Under the pieces are notes generated by a model that saw nothing but the letters and a program-made list of their open reading frames with translations, ran no database searches and had not been told where the DNA came from. The translations under genes were made by a program, and so were the position numbers. A stretch of DNA of 64,000 nucleotides from Spirodela intermedia (Eukaryota > Streptophyta > Magnoliopsida > Alismatales > Araceae): the NCBI GenBank assembly GCA_902729315.2, contig LR746265.1:4630892-4694891 (forward strand), read 5' to 3'. Of this stretch, positions 1 to 12,152 are shown one piece after another; the stretch's first letter is position 1, and each line of letters opens with the position of its first letter.

Positions 1-59
1 AAACTTTATAAAAATCGATGTCGCATTAAAAACGTAAGTCTAGACACATCTAGACAAAC

Positions 60-180
60 GTAAGAATCATTCTGTTGATAGAAACCAGGAGAAAACCATC
101 TGGCCCTTCGAACTTATAGGGTCCCATGGTGAACACAATGTCCTTGACTTCCTCCTTCGAAAGGCTGTAATTGAGAAGTC
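60..180 (-). mobile_element. LINE reverse-transcriptase fragment
   Basis: The minus strand reads LSKEEVKDIVFTMGPYKF followed by EGPDGF. This is the start of the reverse transcriptase of plant non-LTR retrotransposons, whose usual form is a SMxPYKxPGPDGF-type block. Just after PDGF the frame slips by one base and the expected PGFYQ continues in the next frame, so the copy is dead. It lies 3' of the last Pus10 exon I can see, presumably inside a Pus10 intron. I see no poly(A) tail or target-site duplication. The surrounding 1-59 and 181-409 hold nothing else I can identify. Confidence 0.7.
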
Positions 181-409
181 AGCATTATCGAATGACTATT
201 TTAGGAAAGGTTCAATCTCCATGTAGCTTGCATATTTCTTCTTCTTCAACGAGTTTTGTAAGGTTTAAATGAAAGTATTGATTTCAGAGAAGCTAGTTGG
301 TGAAAATACTTGGAAACGTTGACAAAGTAAAACGCATGAGTCACTAGGACAATGGCAAATCATGAAAGATTATAACAGCTTACCATGTTTTCAGTTGAAT
401 TTATCTTAC

Positions 410-3400
410 GTTCATCTTCCTCCGTAAGTGGCCGAGAAATCCAAACCACAGCTGCATATTGTTTCTATACGAAAATAAATGTTCATATTTAATCATCCAA
501 CAGTTCCCCAACAACAATTGACCGACGTAGTCAGGAACATCATAAAGAATAAAAGTAGGATAAGAATGGCATGCAAGGAAATAAACAACCTGTTTCTCTG
601 CTTCCCCCTCATGCATGAGGCTCCATGCCTCGCTCCCAATCAACTTGAGATTTCTCACTTTAATCTGCTCAGAAGAATGTAAATGATAGTTAACAAATAG
701 ACGTAAAAAAAAATGGCCACCTCTACCACCAAAATTGAATCAGTAGATCCATCATATGAAGATTACTCACAAAGTCTACGGGATATAACTTTCTGATATC
801 GTGGCACTTAATGCTCTAAATTATGCAGAAGTTTCCTCCATAAGAATGACACTTTTACAGACGTAATTTCTGTAGCACACGCAGCATGCAAAAAATTTGT
901 TTTATACCTGTGTTCATGGACCTATTTTGTGACTATTTGACACATTTTTTCATGATGCCACTTATAATTTGACGTTTAATCCACAGCTTCTGAATGTTTT
1001 CTCCTCTATCAACATGACATGATTGATTTCAAAAAGTAATCTAGAGCATTACACATATATTTCACAATAGGGGACTTACATATCTATTTTCGGAAGCATT
1101 TATTTTTTCAGCCATTTCACAAATATCATTGGAAGATGGCACAGATCGTGCATTTGAAACTTCAACAAGAAAAGGACGACCAGATCCCAACATCCGGACC
1201 TGAGAACCATCGTTATTAGTAGCTCATCAGAAGAGGACTAGAATAATAATGTTTCATCATAGAGATCGCATGTACGTCAATGTCTTCTCTCCCCGCAGCG
1301 TGAAACTTGTAGCTGTCGCCTTTGCAAACAAGAAGAATATTGCTCCCAAGTATCTCCTGGCAAAGAGAACTGATCAATCAGAAGCACAGGGATAGCACCT
1401 GGAATAGGGCGAAGATAAATGACAGGCCCACAGCAAATAATATTTTAGATGATACAAAAAACTACCTCAACAGACGCCTCTCCCATTCTTTCATCATCTA
1501 TTATCCAGCGTGTCTGGCTGACCTTTCTTGAAAACTTTCCGGCATACGTTTTAGAAACCAGATATGGCACACCAAAAAGCATTGGCAGAGAAGCAAACAT
1601 AATGACATGAAAGGATCCAACCATTAGTCAATGGAAAATTATCAGGTAGTACTGCAAATAAATGACAATGTTACTCGGCTGGTAAAGAAAAAAAGATATT
1701 TGAAATGGGAATTTGAATTTGGTGGATCATATTTATGCCCCTTATCGGAGTAACAGGGCATAACATCGCATTTGATGAACTGGGAAAAGTAAAATGAGCG
1801 TTTGAACAGAGTAGATTGCATGATATATTAGTTGGCAATCATTGTAAAACAAATATTCTGTGGGTGTAAAACTCCAAATAGAGGTTCATGAATGGTTACC
1901 AATGTTAAAACTGAAAAGATTCTTCCATATTAAAGGGACATCAGAATAAATTTAACCACAGATAGAAAACATTCGTTGATCATTTTCTTCTTCAAATATC
2001 AGAAATCTTGAGGCAAAAAGGTTTATGTATGATCGGATGTACCAGTATAGATTTATCAGTTCGCATCCCACTGATGATGCAAGTAATTGCACCCTTAGGG
2101 CATATTAACAGAACCTTGCTCCATCAAGGATGTAACGATCCAAACATAAGAATGAGACTATTAAAAATACCACCTAACAAATCAAGAAACACAGAGCAAA
2201 GGGGCAAAATCTGACTAAATTCTTGATCACACAGATAAAATAATAATCATTGCATGCATTTTCCAACATGCAAGTAAATAAGAGGCAGCTCAAATAAATA
2301 ACCACCGTACCTTCAAATATCTTCCACCAATGTAAATTGGCATTCTATAATATTGAGTACTCAAGACGCATGATTCCTTCACCTTCAAACAGAAAACAAA
2401 GAACGCAGGTTCGTGTGTAAGGAAGGGGTGTGTGAAAAGTTGTGAAAAGTAAAAAGAAGACAAGATAACATCCAAAGGCACTAAAGAAAAGCAACACCTT
2501 CTCTGGGGGCAATATAAAATGTTCACAGAACACATCATCTTGAAGGTCATTAAGAGCTCTTCGAATGGCTGTGTCTGACTCATTTTTTTCCTGTAGGATA
2601 CATTCTTTTTTGACATCTTTATTGTATTCCTCAGCATCATGCCTGACCATCTCTGCCCAAATAAGAAGGAACTTTTGTAATTGTGAACGTTTGTGAAGAC
2701 CAGGAAATTACGCAGGGGAGAACTTCCTCAAGAAATTGTCAAATGTGCGTTTTATAATCTAGGAGTTCAAAATCTGATGAATTCAAACCATTTAGTCTAC
2801 CTGAACAAAAATGATTACCAGATAATTTCCCATTTGGCGTACAGAAAAGCAACTTTTGTACAAAAAAAAAAAGGGAAAAAATTCGTGTTGATGACCACAC
2901 ATTTTAGCAGCAAACAAGTGTAACAGTTATCTCAAAGAGAGTGACAATGGAGGATTATCTAGGCCAAATGGATAACGTTGCTACAGAGAGTTTTTGAAGT
3001 TGAAAAATGAAAAGTGGATCTGGTCAGTTTCTCCCTTAATGCGAAATGCAGTAAGAACTCTGACGTCATATGATCCATCAAGTATATCCTATCAACGAGT
3101 CTTATCAACAAATTGTTATCAACTAAATGGATCGCTAGAAACCTACCAAATATCACCTCAATGTCTTCTAACTTTCGAATGGTAATTTCAAAACATCCAG
3201 ATAAATGTGGATATATTAACTAAAAGATGATATACTATATTGTTTGTTCTAATTCAATGTCTTCCTGGCAGATCTGAAAAGTTTTCCTGTTTTCAATTCG
3301 TTCACTCAATACTGCCTCCGTAGGGAATCCAAGTCTCTTAATTTGTCAAGTAGCTGCTAAAACTTTCAATATCTCACAGTTGAAGAGTTATTATGCATTA

Positions 3401-5975
3401 TCAGACATAAACTTACTTTAATAATGGAGAACTACAAACTAGCCTCTGTAGAATACAGGCAAACAAGACTATTGGCACTATTTAAGATATTACAAGAAAT
3501 GAAAAAGAATTGTGTAGATGGAATGACAGAATGGCGTCCTAAATTACCTTTTTTCTTCCTGTTAGTACCCTGTGCTTTTGCGAGAGAGGTCTGTAGATCA
3601 ACTGAGGTCTTAAAATGAGCATAAATCAATCGAATACGAAAAGAATCCATGCCAAATTTAACCCCCTGCACAGCTTGAAACCTCAAGTATCACAACTTGA
3701 TAAATAATAACAAAAATGACAAATTAATAAAAACATTCAGTAAGATAAGGATGTCCTGAAGATAAATACCAAATTCTTTTCGAGGGAACCACTTATGGAT
3801 ATTTTTAAGGCATCCTTCACTGAGATACAGTCCATGGGACATTTCTCTCTGAACCAATCTTCTGATTCATACTTGTTTTTCATATACAGCCTATAAAAAT
3901 TTACAGAAAAATATATGAAGGCAAATTCTGTGGATACCTTACAGGATAGCATCAAGGAAATTTATGAACAGGTCAATATGGTAGCTTCTGCACACGAACC
4001 CCAGTCCCACCATCCCTGATAAAAATTCCTGACTCTACTATCAAGTTCAGTGGACTGCTTAAAGATGAATTTTATTATGTATAAAATTGAAAGGTAACAG
4101 TTCTCTGGAAGCTGAAGGACAAATAACAGCATATAAATCTCAATAAACATCATATATAACCTTCGAATATAAAAACAATTCTCAAAAATCTGTCTACCAA
4201 CCATAAAATAATTTTGGCAAATTATCCTTGCAGGAAACAGGCAAATCACCAGATTGCACGCTCATTGGCCAATATGACAGGCGGTATAGAGATCTCAAGA
4301 CAGAAGCCTCCAATTTGATGACCTTCTTTCTTTATTTGTTCAGAGAGCATCACTGTAAAGTCATCGATAGGGTTCCCTCCTCCAGGAGATCGGAAGCATT
4401 CCTTTCCGTGATTGAAAGTGAGCTGCAATATTCCTAAGCAAACACAACAGTTATCTTGTGGGGGTTCTATTTCCCGAGAAAAATATGAACAGCTCCTGGG
4501 CCCCTGGGGAAAAAGACCATTTTCTTCTAATGTAACGTTGCTAACTATTGATTCACTGTTAATAGACCATAATGTTGAAGGTGTGAGCTTCTGCCGACTG
4601 TAAAGATCTCCCTGGACTCCGAACATCCGAAGGATGCATCGACCGCACACCTGCAATACGAATAACAAAAGGGTAATGCCCCTGTACAAGGCAATTATTA
4701 TCTTTTATCGGAAGCACATCTAGAAATCGATTAAATTACAATGATCTAGCATAAATGAAAAACTGAAAAAAAATTAGATTTTCCCAACGCCCAAACAGGA
4801 GAAAACGAGACTTCACAAGCTGTGTAATGAGAATTCAGTTGGGAACCTTTTCATAATTCAAACTGTGTCCCTTTCCTTCTGATCGGAATTAAGGGGAACA
4901 TAATTTTGGCATTTAATTGTTGCCTTTAGTACCATGGCACATAAGAGAACGCTGATATTGACACTCAAAAATTGAGTCTCCTAATGGCAATCCTCTCCAA
5001 TGACCGTAAAAGGGGACGAGTGTCCTGGTAGCGTCGCAGAACCAGACTCCACCCCATCAGAAAGAGGAAATAAGAATTTCAACAAGAAAGACAGAAAAGG
5101 GTGAAATTAACTTATGCCAACAATTTTTTATCTTTTGATTTTTTTAAAAAAAATTGTACAGAAATTTTTTGGTGTATAACTTATACTTGAAATTGAAACA
5201 ATGTGAGAATGCAGTATTTTCTACAACGAGATTTTGCATGAGGTCGAACTCAAATAACCCAGAAAGGCAGTATTCTGCCTGATTTTAAACAAGGCGCCAT
5301 AATTAGAGAAATCAATGGTGCAATTAGAAGCGCGTAAGGATAGCTGAAATGAAAATTTTATGGTGAAACCATTTCAATACTCTGATCTTATTTATCCATT
5401 GAAGCTAATACATATGAAGCACCAATACCATTCCCCATCAAGGAAGATACGAAAGCATCTATCTTTTATCAAGTGGAAAGGGAGAATCACGCGACAGAAA
5501 CACTACGTTATTACTCTTAGGTTGCCTAAACCATAGGTGGATCGCCATCAGATACAGTTGGACCGCACGTAAGGTTGAAATTCTTCCCTACGGCCCGAAC
5601 CACAGAAAAAAAAAAACAAATCATTCATGAAGTTTTTGGGCCCTTTTTCCCATCAGCAAAAGCGGCTACGACAAAAACAGCCGTCACAAGGAGATCCTTC
5701 AAAGCAACCTAACAATGTACGAACCACCAAACGAGCGTAGCAGCCCGCATTTTACTCACGCAGAGAAAGCAGAAAGGGGAGACTAAATGCCATCATAGTA
5801 TACAAGTGCTGATAGGGACAAGAACAGAAGAAATAGAGGTCGAATTAGAGTGATGGCTGACCCCGACGGACAGCAGGTCATGAATGACGTGGGGAGGAGG
5901 CAGCGACTCTAGAGCATCGACGCGCGCGCTGCTTGGGGAGCTCGACCCTCTGTCTCCTTTCAACCCTTCCATCAT
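410..5975 (-). CDS. PUS10: tRNA pseudouridine synthase Pus10, 5' eleven exons (3' end beyond the window)
   Basis: Pus10 makes pseudouridine in the T-arm of tRNA. I read exons at 5862-5975, 4250-4650, 3770-3890, 3548-3665, 2498-2652, 2311-2382, 1466-1534, 1276-1356, 1080-1199, 590-664 and 410-464. All use GT/AG edges and the phases agree, giving about 460 residues; plant homologues are around 550, so some 90 residues lie left of the window. The THUMP-type N-terminus shows the paired zinc-binding cysteines CGRC (residues 40-43) and CCVC (106-109). Other marks are MPIYIGGRYLK, VSQTRWIIDDERMGEASVE and the catalytic block GREDIDVRMLGSGRPF, with the conserved Asp near residue 375. I start at the first Met of MMEGLKG; the frame stays open upstream to a Met at 6209, but that part is duplicated leader DNA. 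Introns fill the gaps; the first is 1.2 kb. Apparently functional. Confidence 0.88.
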
Positions 5976-6300
5976 CTCGCAAGAATCGTCCTCCTGTGCA
6001 CCCCCGGTTTCGCCTGCTTTCGCCGCGGGCTCCGGAGACGAGCAAGAAACCGCGACAGGAGCGGGAGAAATCTTCTCAAAGCTCTCTTTTCGCTGGGTCG
6101 GTAACAAAAGGAAAACCAAAGCCAAAGGGGAGCGAGGCTCATCATCAAGTAGCCCATTTGGAGCCCATATCGGCAACAGTAGAGAGGGCCAGCCTAAATG
6201 GGTCCACAAATTGGTGACCCATGACGGCTCAAGGTTGACTCCTCTCTCTCTCTCTCTCTCTCTCTCTATCAGAGGCCAAAGCTAGCGTCCATCTCGGAGC
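5976..6300 (-). other. PUS10: Pus10 5' leader containing the module boundary
   Basis: This lies directly upstream of the chosen Pus10 start. From about 6096 the sequence matches 16572 onward, which begins GGGTCGGTAA in both places. The duplicated module therefore starts inside the Pus10 leader or first exon. A CT microsatellite follows at about 6241-6267, matched by a longer one at 16719-16749. No clear TATA box was seen. Confidence 0.6.
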
Positions 6301-6604
6301 CCGTAAACGAGACAGACCTGAGACGATTAGATATTATTTACGTCGAATAAAATATGAGTAATAAAAATCTGCTGCGGGCTCCCAACGTAGCTGACCCAAT
6401 TTGTTTGAAGCTCTACATCCAGTTTCAGTCAACATCCCTCAGGCATAGCGTGCGAGCAAGTCACGTTTTAGAGGGACGATGGGATGTGTTGGAGCGCCAT
6501 ATACCCATTGAGCACCGCCCGTCCTCGTTCCTTCACCTTCGTCAGATAGGTCACCCTGGATGGCCAAGAGACCACACTAAGCAATACATATACATAGGTA
6601 TCGT

Positions 6605-6633
6605 AGAGAGAGGAGAGAGAGAGAGAGAGAGAG
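6605..6633. repeat. GA microsatellite in ECH2-A intron 10
   Basis: A pure GA/CT run begins a short distance after the intron 10 donor when read on the minus strand. The same position in copy B (17080-17120) carries a longer run. Confidence 0.9.
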
Positions 6634-6882
6634 GTCAATGGTGGTTGACCCTGAGCCGTCGAGGCACATCTCTGCGATGAGGGTCTCCCCGGGGTACACA
6701 TGCAGGAGGAAGCGCCCAAAGACAGCTTTCACTGAGGAGGGCTCCCCGTTGCAGAAACTCTTGATGACGGCCCTCACAGCAAAACCGAGAGAGCACAGGC
6801 CATGGAGTATTGGCCGATCAAATCTTCAAAAGTCAACACGAGATGAGATCAGGAGGCAGAGGCATCAGCACCACAAGGAACA

Positions 6883-7089
6883 CTAAAGCACATCGTCTTC
6901 CAGGACAGAAGACTGTGATGGCATCAAGCTTAATAGACCCAAATTGTGAAGAACAATGCAAGCATTAATAGCTCCTTTGATCTTCATAAATGGCGAATCG
7001 GTAGTGTGGTCAGTGATGGATGCTAAAATGGGAAGAGGTTCACAATAGAGCATACCAGCATAGTTATCAACTACACTGCATCCCCCGAC
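6883..7089 (-). other. Unidentified 68-codon open frame inside ECH2-A intron 9
   Basis: A stop-to-stop frame contains VVDNYAGMLYCEPLPI and later KIKGAINACIVLHNLGLL. An equal-length frame lies in copy B at 17370-17576. The two copies differ at only a couple of codons, one silent. It looks like ordinary protein sequence, yet it does not belong to ECH2, since exons 9 and 10 join without it. I do not recognise the family. It could be a captured gene fragment, an alternative exon, or chance. Confidence 0.35.
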
Positions 7090-7412
7090 TTATGTTGATG
7101 CATGAATAGACCGAATAGGAGGATGACTTCAAGCGAAGAAGTGAAAACAGTGATTCAAAGTTTTGTTAGGAATTATATGCTTGCGAGCTGATGTTTCATT
7201 CACCCCAAGATTGAATTTCACTGAAGAGTCTGCGAACTTGCATATGTTTCAGAGAAATTTTATTAGACTTACCAACGTAAAACTTTAGACTAGAGCTAAA
7301 CGGAATATTCTAACAAGGAGGAAATTTTTGAAGACATAATCAAAACCTAATAAGGATGGCCAGCGGTATGGTGGAAGTAGGAAGCGAAAATCAAAAAAAT
7401 CATGTCATACTC

Positions 7413-7904
7413 TGATAGGTGCCCAAATTGAGACACCAATAGAAAGGAGGGAATAGAATGAAAAGTGCAATGAAATCTTATTCCACTCTCTGCGAACATG
7501 GACTACAAGACTTTAGGAAGGCACACATGACTCTCAAACCCCAGACCTTGAGGGTGATACGAGGTGACAAAGGGAAAAAGGACAGGGAAATTGGGAAGAT
7601 AGATGAGGTAGCCACTTAGGAACCCTCGGTTGGCTGATTCAAGATAGCCACTCTCCTCTCTCCACTCGGCAAGCCGGGAAAATACTCGAGAGTCTCTTTC
7701 TTCTTCTTCTTCTGTCTTTTTAAAGGTCGTCCTCCTCATTGCTTGCCGACTGGTCCACCTGTCCTTCTGCAACCATTTGTCTGTTATTCTTCATTTTGCT
7801 CTTTAAGGATCCCAATGCATCGATTTCATGCCAGCCATTATCTCGAGTCACTGATCTTGAGGGTGAAACGACTGTATATCAGCCGTTCTCTTGCTAGGGT
7901 CTCA
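7413..7904 (-). repeat. Gypsy 3' LTR
   Basis: About 492 bp, matching 11735-12152 with many substitutions and indels. A purine tract (TTTTTGGGGAGAA on the minus strand, about 7910-7925) sits just before it, as expected of a polypurine tract. Confidence 0.8.
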
Positions 7905-8050
7905 ATATTATTCTCCCCAAAAAGTCTCACCTTGTTTTCAAGGTGGAAGCTTGGATAATGACAGAGGATGTCGTGTGCTTTCTCCCAAGTGAACTCTTTG
8001 GGTGCGGCATCTTGCCATTGTATTTGAACATCCAATCCAGAAGGTACATG

Positions 8051-9480
8051 TCAAAATTCCAATAGTTGGGCTGGGGATGTGATCCAACGATGCTCCTCGC
8101 CCATTTGTAAGGAGCTGATTGAGCCTGAGAAGCTGTTGGGAATTACCCGTTTCAACTGAGAAATGTGGAACACATTATGAATATGGCTCGACGCCGGAAG
8201 ATCCAGTCGATAAGCCACTGGCCATATACGCTGAAGAACTATGTAGGGCCCTAAAAACCTTAGTGCTAGCTTCTCGTAAGGCCACCAAGCAAGGGAAGTC
8301 TGCATATATGGTCGCAGCCAGATATAGACATGATCACTGATTTCAAATTTAAGTTCTCGACACTTGTGGTTGACATAATTCTTCTTTTGAGCTTGAGCCT
8401 TTAATAAACATACTTTCCATTGATTGATTGTCTCGTCACAATCAAGCAGTAACTGATCGACTTCAGTGTTGGCCAGTGACTTAGTATCACAATAGGGTCA
8501 AGGGGTCGCGACCATATATGATCTAAAATGGAGATCGACCGGCATAAATATTGTAATTCGTGTTGAATCAATAGTCGGCCCATGGAAAACCATTTACTCC
8601 AATGTCTCAGTCGATTACTTCTGAAACATCTGAGGTAAGTCTCAAGTCCTGGATTTACCACTTCACTTTGCCCATTGGACTGCAAGTGATAAGAGCTTAT
8701 TCTCCGCAGCGAAGTGCTTTGAAGCCAGAATAACTCTGCCTAGAAGGAGCTTAAAAATATACGATCTATATCAAAAATAAACGACTTTGAAATTCCACAG
8801 TTGCACCACATCACGAATAAAAGTATGAGATACTTCAACAATCATAAACAGATGTCGAAGGAAGGAGAAATTCACCTTTTTCTTAAGCGATCCACAACCA
8901 CCATGATAGTATTAAATCCGTTGAAGACCGATAAACCTTCAATAAAATCCATGGTTAGGTCGGACCAGATTTGATATGGAATCAGAAGAGGCTGGAGGAG
9001 GCTGGTCGGAGATAACGCCTCTATCTTATTTCGTTGATAGACAAGATAGGCAGAAACATAGGAGTGCACCCTCTGCTTCATCCGTCTCCATCTCACGTTC
9101 CAGGCAATGCGTATGCAAGTTTGATGGAAACCCGAATGACTTCATGTGGTCGAATCATCGAACTCTTGTAAGATCTGAAGAATGAGTGTAGAATTCGAGG
9201 ATAAAACAAGTTTACCTCTATAAAATAATTTTTCATGTTGTAGAGAATAATATGGCCATTTATCTAGGTCTTGAGGAAGATCTAAGAGAATTATGTTGAG
9301 CTGTGCATCTTCGCAGATCTCCTTATTGATGACAACGATGTCCAGTAGTTCTGACTGCGATAGCTCAATTGCTTGTAACCATACTTTGTCAGGAGCTCGA
9401 GATAGAACATCAACGGCTGTGTTTTCTTTCCCTAGTTTAAATTTCATCTTGAAGGAGAATCTCAAGATTTTGAGAACCAT
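8051..9480 (-). pseudogene. Gypsy RNase H end, integrase and C-terminal tail (broken)
   Basis: Read from right to left: 9480-9142 has the RNase H end and linker (GKENTAVDVLSRAPD) running toward the integrase zinc region. 9096-8872 holds the start of the integrase core (PYQIWSDLTMDFIEGL). 8685-8401 has the later core (QSNGQSEVVNPGLETYLRCF). 8305-8051 has the integrase end and chromodomain-like motif (KLALRFLGPYIVLQRI, YRLDLPASSHIHNVFHISQL). The pieces lie in different frames, separated by stops, so no working integrase is encoded. Confidence 0.85.
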
Positions 9481-9899
9481 TTCTGATACTCCGATATGAC
9501 ATGTCTTTGATGGATAATATATTTTAGACTCATTTAGTCAGTATAGACGCAAACTTGTGTCTGACTCACAATTGCCATCAGTTCATGTTTGTAGATGGAT
9601 TTCAGTCGGCAAATAGTTGTCAACGCTTGATTGAATAGGTGATGGGTCTTCTCCTTTGCATTAGGACGGCCCCTACTCCTCAAAGAATTATTTTCAGATC
9701 TTGAAAAGCTATCTTTGTGTTTGTATTCCAGTTAAAGGCATCTTTCGTTAACTGCTGCGTGTGAGGCCAAGCCTTGGAGTTGTAATCCTAGATGAAGCGT
9801 CAATAGTAACCTGTGAGACCCAGGAACCTTCGAAGTTCTCAGAGACAAGGAGTGGGCCACCGCTGTACAACTAGCACTTTGTCTTGATCTACCACCACC

Positions 9900-10420
9900 C
9901 CGTCATTGGGGATCTAGTGATCCAAGTAAGTAATCCAAGATTGTCCTAATGAACAATTTTGAGGATTCATGTGGAAGTTGTTGTCCTGTAAAATTTGAAA
10001 TACTTGGAGTAGATGATGGAGGTGCTTTGTCATGTTCCGACTGTAAATAAGAATATCATAAGAAAATATAAGCACAAATCACCTTAACACTACATGGAAG
10101 ACATCATTCATCGTCTATTGGAAGGTCGCTGAAGTGTTGGAGAGGCCAAATGGCATTACGAGAAACTTGTAGTGACCCTTCGTGTGTGCAAAATGTAATT
10201 TTCGGGATGTCTTCCGAGGCAGACTAGAATTTGATGATACTTGGACTGTAGGTCCAACTTCAAAAAAATTCGAGCTCTATGTAGTTTGTCCATCAGTTCT
10301 TTGACAACTTGGATGAAAAATCTGTCGGGAATGGTGACCTTGTTGATCGTGCAGTAATCCACGTAAAATCGTCATGATCCATCCTTTTGTCTGATGAGAA
10401 GGGCTGGCTTGAAAAGGGAC
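9900..10420 (-). pseudogene. Gypsy reverse transcriptase (broken)
   Basis: The minus strand reads MDYCTINKVTIPDRF, then RARIFLKLDLQSKYHQI, the palm region of Gypsy reverse transcriptase. Further on, around 10030-10080, the active-site block reads FSYDILIYS where the family has FxDDILIYS, so the first catalytic Asp is Tyr. Frames are broken throughout. 9481-9899 is RNase H-linked sequence with no long frame. Confidence 0.8.
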
Positions 10421-10659
10421 TCTGGTAACACCGAATGATGCTTGAAGACAACATTTATCGAACCTACATCTCCAACTCTTTTTTTTGATAATATAGGTAT
10501 ATGAATGGCTTGGCATGCACTGATTTGGTTCATGGTTCTAGCAGAATCCTGTGATCTAGCTCGCGACTAGGCGATGTTGTCATCTTCAGCCGATGTGTCA
10601 TTATTGGCTAGTTCTTGTGAAAAATCAGAATCGGAACGGGTGAAGAGAATGAATAGATC

Positions 10660-11640
10660 CTTCCTACACTAGTGGCCTATATCGAACTTGTCGTCGCACT
10701 GAAAACAAAGTCTTTGGGCTCTCCGGGCTTAGATTTCTATAGTGGTCATGTTGAGCCTCTTCTTTCGCTCCGCCGCCTCCGAAGTACTGTGGTTAGGGGG
10801 TCCTGTCCAGGCCCCCCCCTCTCCCATCCTACAGAAAGCACTAGTCTGCGGCCGCCAAGTATCTGAATTCAGGCCCCTACTTCGTACAAACTGCCCGCGC
10901 AGTTTCGGGATGGTGAGCTTAGCTCCACCATTGCAAAGTTCTTTTCCTTTAAGTGCTGAGCGGCGGCCATTTCGATCAAGTTGAGAGTGTAAATCTCAGC
11001 CTAAATATCCTTGCAGAGTCCCTTCAAAAAAGTCGCTTGAAGGATATCTTCAGGTATATTTCTGAGCACTCTAGAGAGCAACTCTTGTCGACTATTTCTA
11101 TTTGTGACAGCTCCAGTAATTGTTGACACATGACGTTTGACTACACTGCGCTGAAACGCCGCAGCAGTTCGTGCTTTAGATTGTCCCAAGTTCTGAATGG
11201 ACATCTCTCCTCAGCCTAGTGGAACCAATCGAGTGTGAATCCTTCCATACAAAGGGTGGCCACAGTCAGTTTCTCCAATGCTGGCACCCGGTAGGTAGAG
11301 AAGTAGAGTTTGGTCTAAAAAATTCCACCCTTTGGGGTCTATGCTTGTGTAGATTGGAAGATCGGGTCGGTGTCGCGACCAGGCTTCAAGTGCTGTGGAA
11401 TTTGCCGGAACGTCCTGCGGAAGATCGGAAGTTGCTGGCTCTAGTTGCCTGCAGCCCACTTTGCTGGCAGGTCTGAAAAGGTCCGCCTTTTTGGTTCACC
11501 TTTCCGGTCCGTCCTGGTAGAGGATGCAACTAGAATTGAAGCTGTTCTAGGGACTGAACGATGGCCCTAAGTTGATGTCTGAATGCCAGCTGCTCCCCTT
11601 TCAGTTCCTGCAAGTGTTCCGCTTGTTCCGTGGTGATGAG
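10660..11640 (-). pseudogene. Gypsy gag with zinc knuckle (broken)
   Basis: 11204-11001 on the minus strand (LLSRVLRNIPEDILQATFLKGL) resembles the retrotransposon gag domain of plant Gypsy elements. Near 10670-10720 is CFQCDDKFDIGH, an intact start of the CCHC-type knuckle seen in chromodomain Gypsy elements; a stop replaces the residue before the last Cys. 10421-10659 should be the protease region, where I see only broken frames. Confidence 0.7.
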
Positions 11641-11734
11641 GAGTTTGACTGACTCCATCTCTTTCTCTAAGCTCTCAAGCTTGGGGTCAACGGGTTTAGG
11701 CCCCATGTGGACTCGTGTGGCTCTGATGCCACGT

Positions 11735-12152
11735 TGATAGGTGCCCCAACTGCGATGGCAATGGAAAGGAGGGAAAACGGAAAGATAGATGAGGTAGCCA
11801 CTAAGGAACCTTTGGTTGGGTGATTGGAGAGAGCCACTCTCCTCTCTCCACTCGGGAAGTCAGGAAATACTCGATAGTCTCTTTCTTCTTCTTCTTCTGT
11901 CGTTTTAAAGGCCGTGCTCCTCATTGCTTGGCAAGCGGTCCACCTGTCCTTTCGCAGCCGTTAAGGCCGTTATTCTTCATTCCGCTCTTTAAGGATCCCA
12001 AGGCGTCAGTTTCGTGCCAGCCATTATCTCGAATCGCGGCCGGCTCTGGTCGTCCATTACTATCCCGGCCCATTAACTGATCATGAGGGTGCAACGGCTG
12101 TATACCAGCCGTTCTCTTGCCATGTGGGTGGGGGCGAGTGGCCAGGGTCTCA
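11735..12152 (-). repeat. Gypsy 5' LTR
   Basis: About 418 bp, partner of 7413-7904. The primer-binding site follows on its left (11720-11732). Confidence 0.8.

Larger units (their letters stand above)
6096..7412. repeat. Copy A of the module's left part (pairs with 16572-17890)
   Basis: The two blocks align almost base for base over about 1.3 kb. They carry the Pus10 leader, the ECH2 3' flank, ECH2 exons 11 and 10, and intron 9. Differences are scattered substitutions, microsatellite length and a few small indels. In copy A the block ends where a Gypsy element is inserted; in copy B it runs on uninterrupted into ECH2 exon 9. Confidence 0.9.
7413..12152 (-). mobile_element. Ty3/Gypsy LTR retrotransposon, decayed
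   Basis: Two direct terminal repeats bound a minus-strand gag-pol region. Both begin TGAGACCC and end CCTATCA on the minus strand. Next to the 5' LTR is TGGCATCAGAGCC (about 11720-11732), close to the initiator-Met tRNA primer-binding site. Order from right to left is gag, CCHC knuckle, reverse transcriptase, RNase H, integrase and a chromodomain-like tail. Many stops and frameshifts interrupt it. CATAC occurs at 7406-7410 and 12154-12158, one to two bases outside the LTR ends, and is the likely target duplication. The empty site survives in copy B near 17890-17900. Confidence 0.9.

Noticed and set aside
3250-3345. A possible extra Pus10 exon (minus, reading RLGFPTEAVLSERIENR)
   Set aside because: No acceptor fits the required phase, and the exons on either side (3548-3665 and 2498-2652) join in frame without it. 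It may be an alternative exon.
7503-7772. 89-codon minus-strand frame
   Set aside because: It lies wholly in the Gypsy LTR; its partner frame at 11667-11924 lies mostly in the other LTR.
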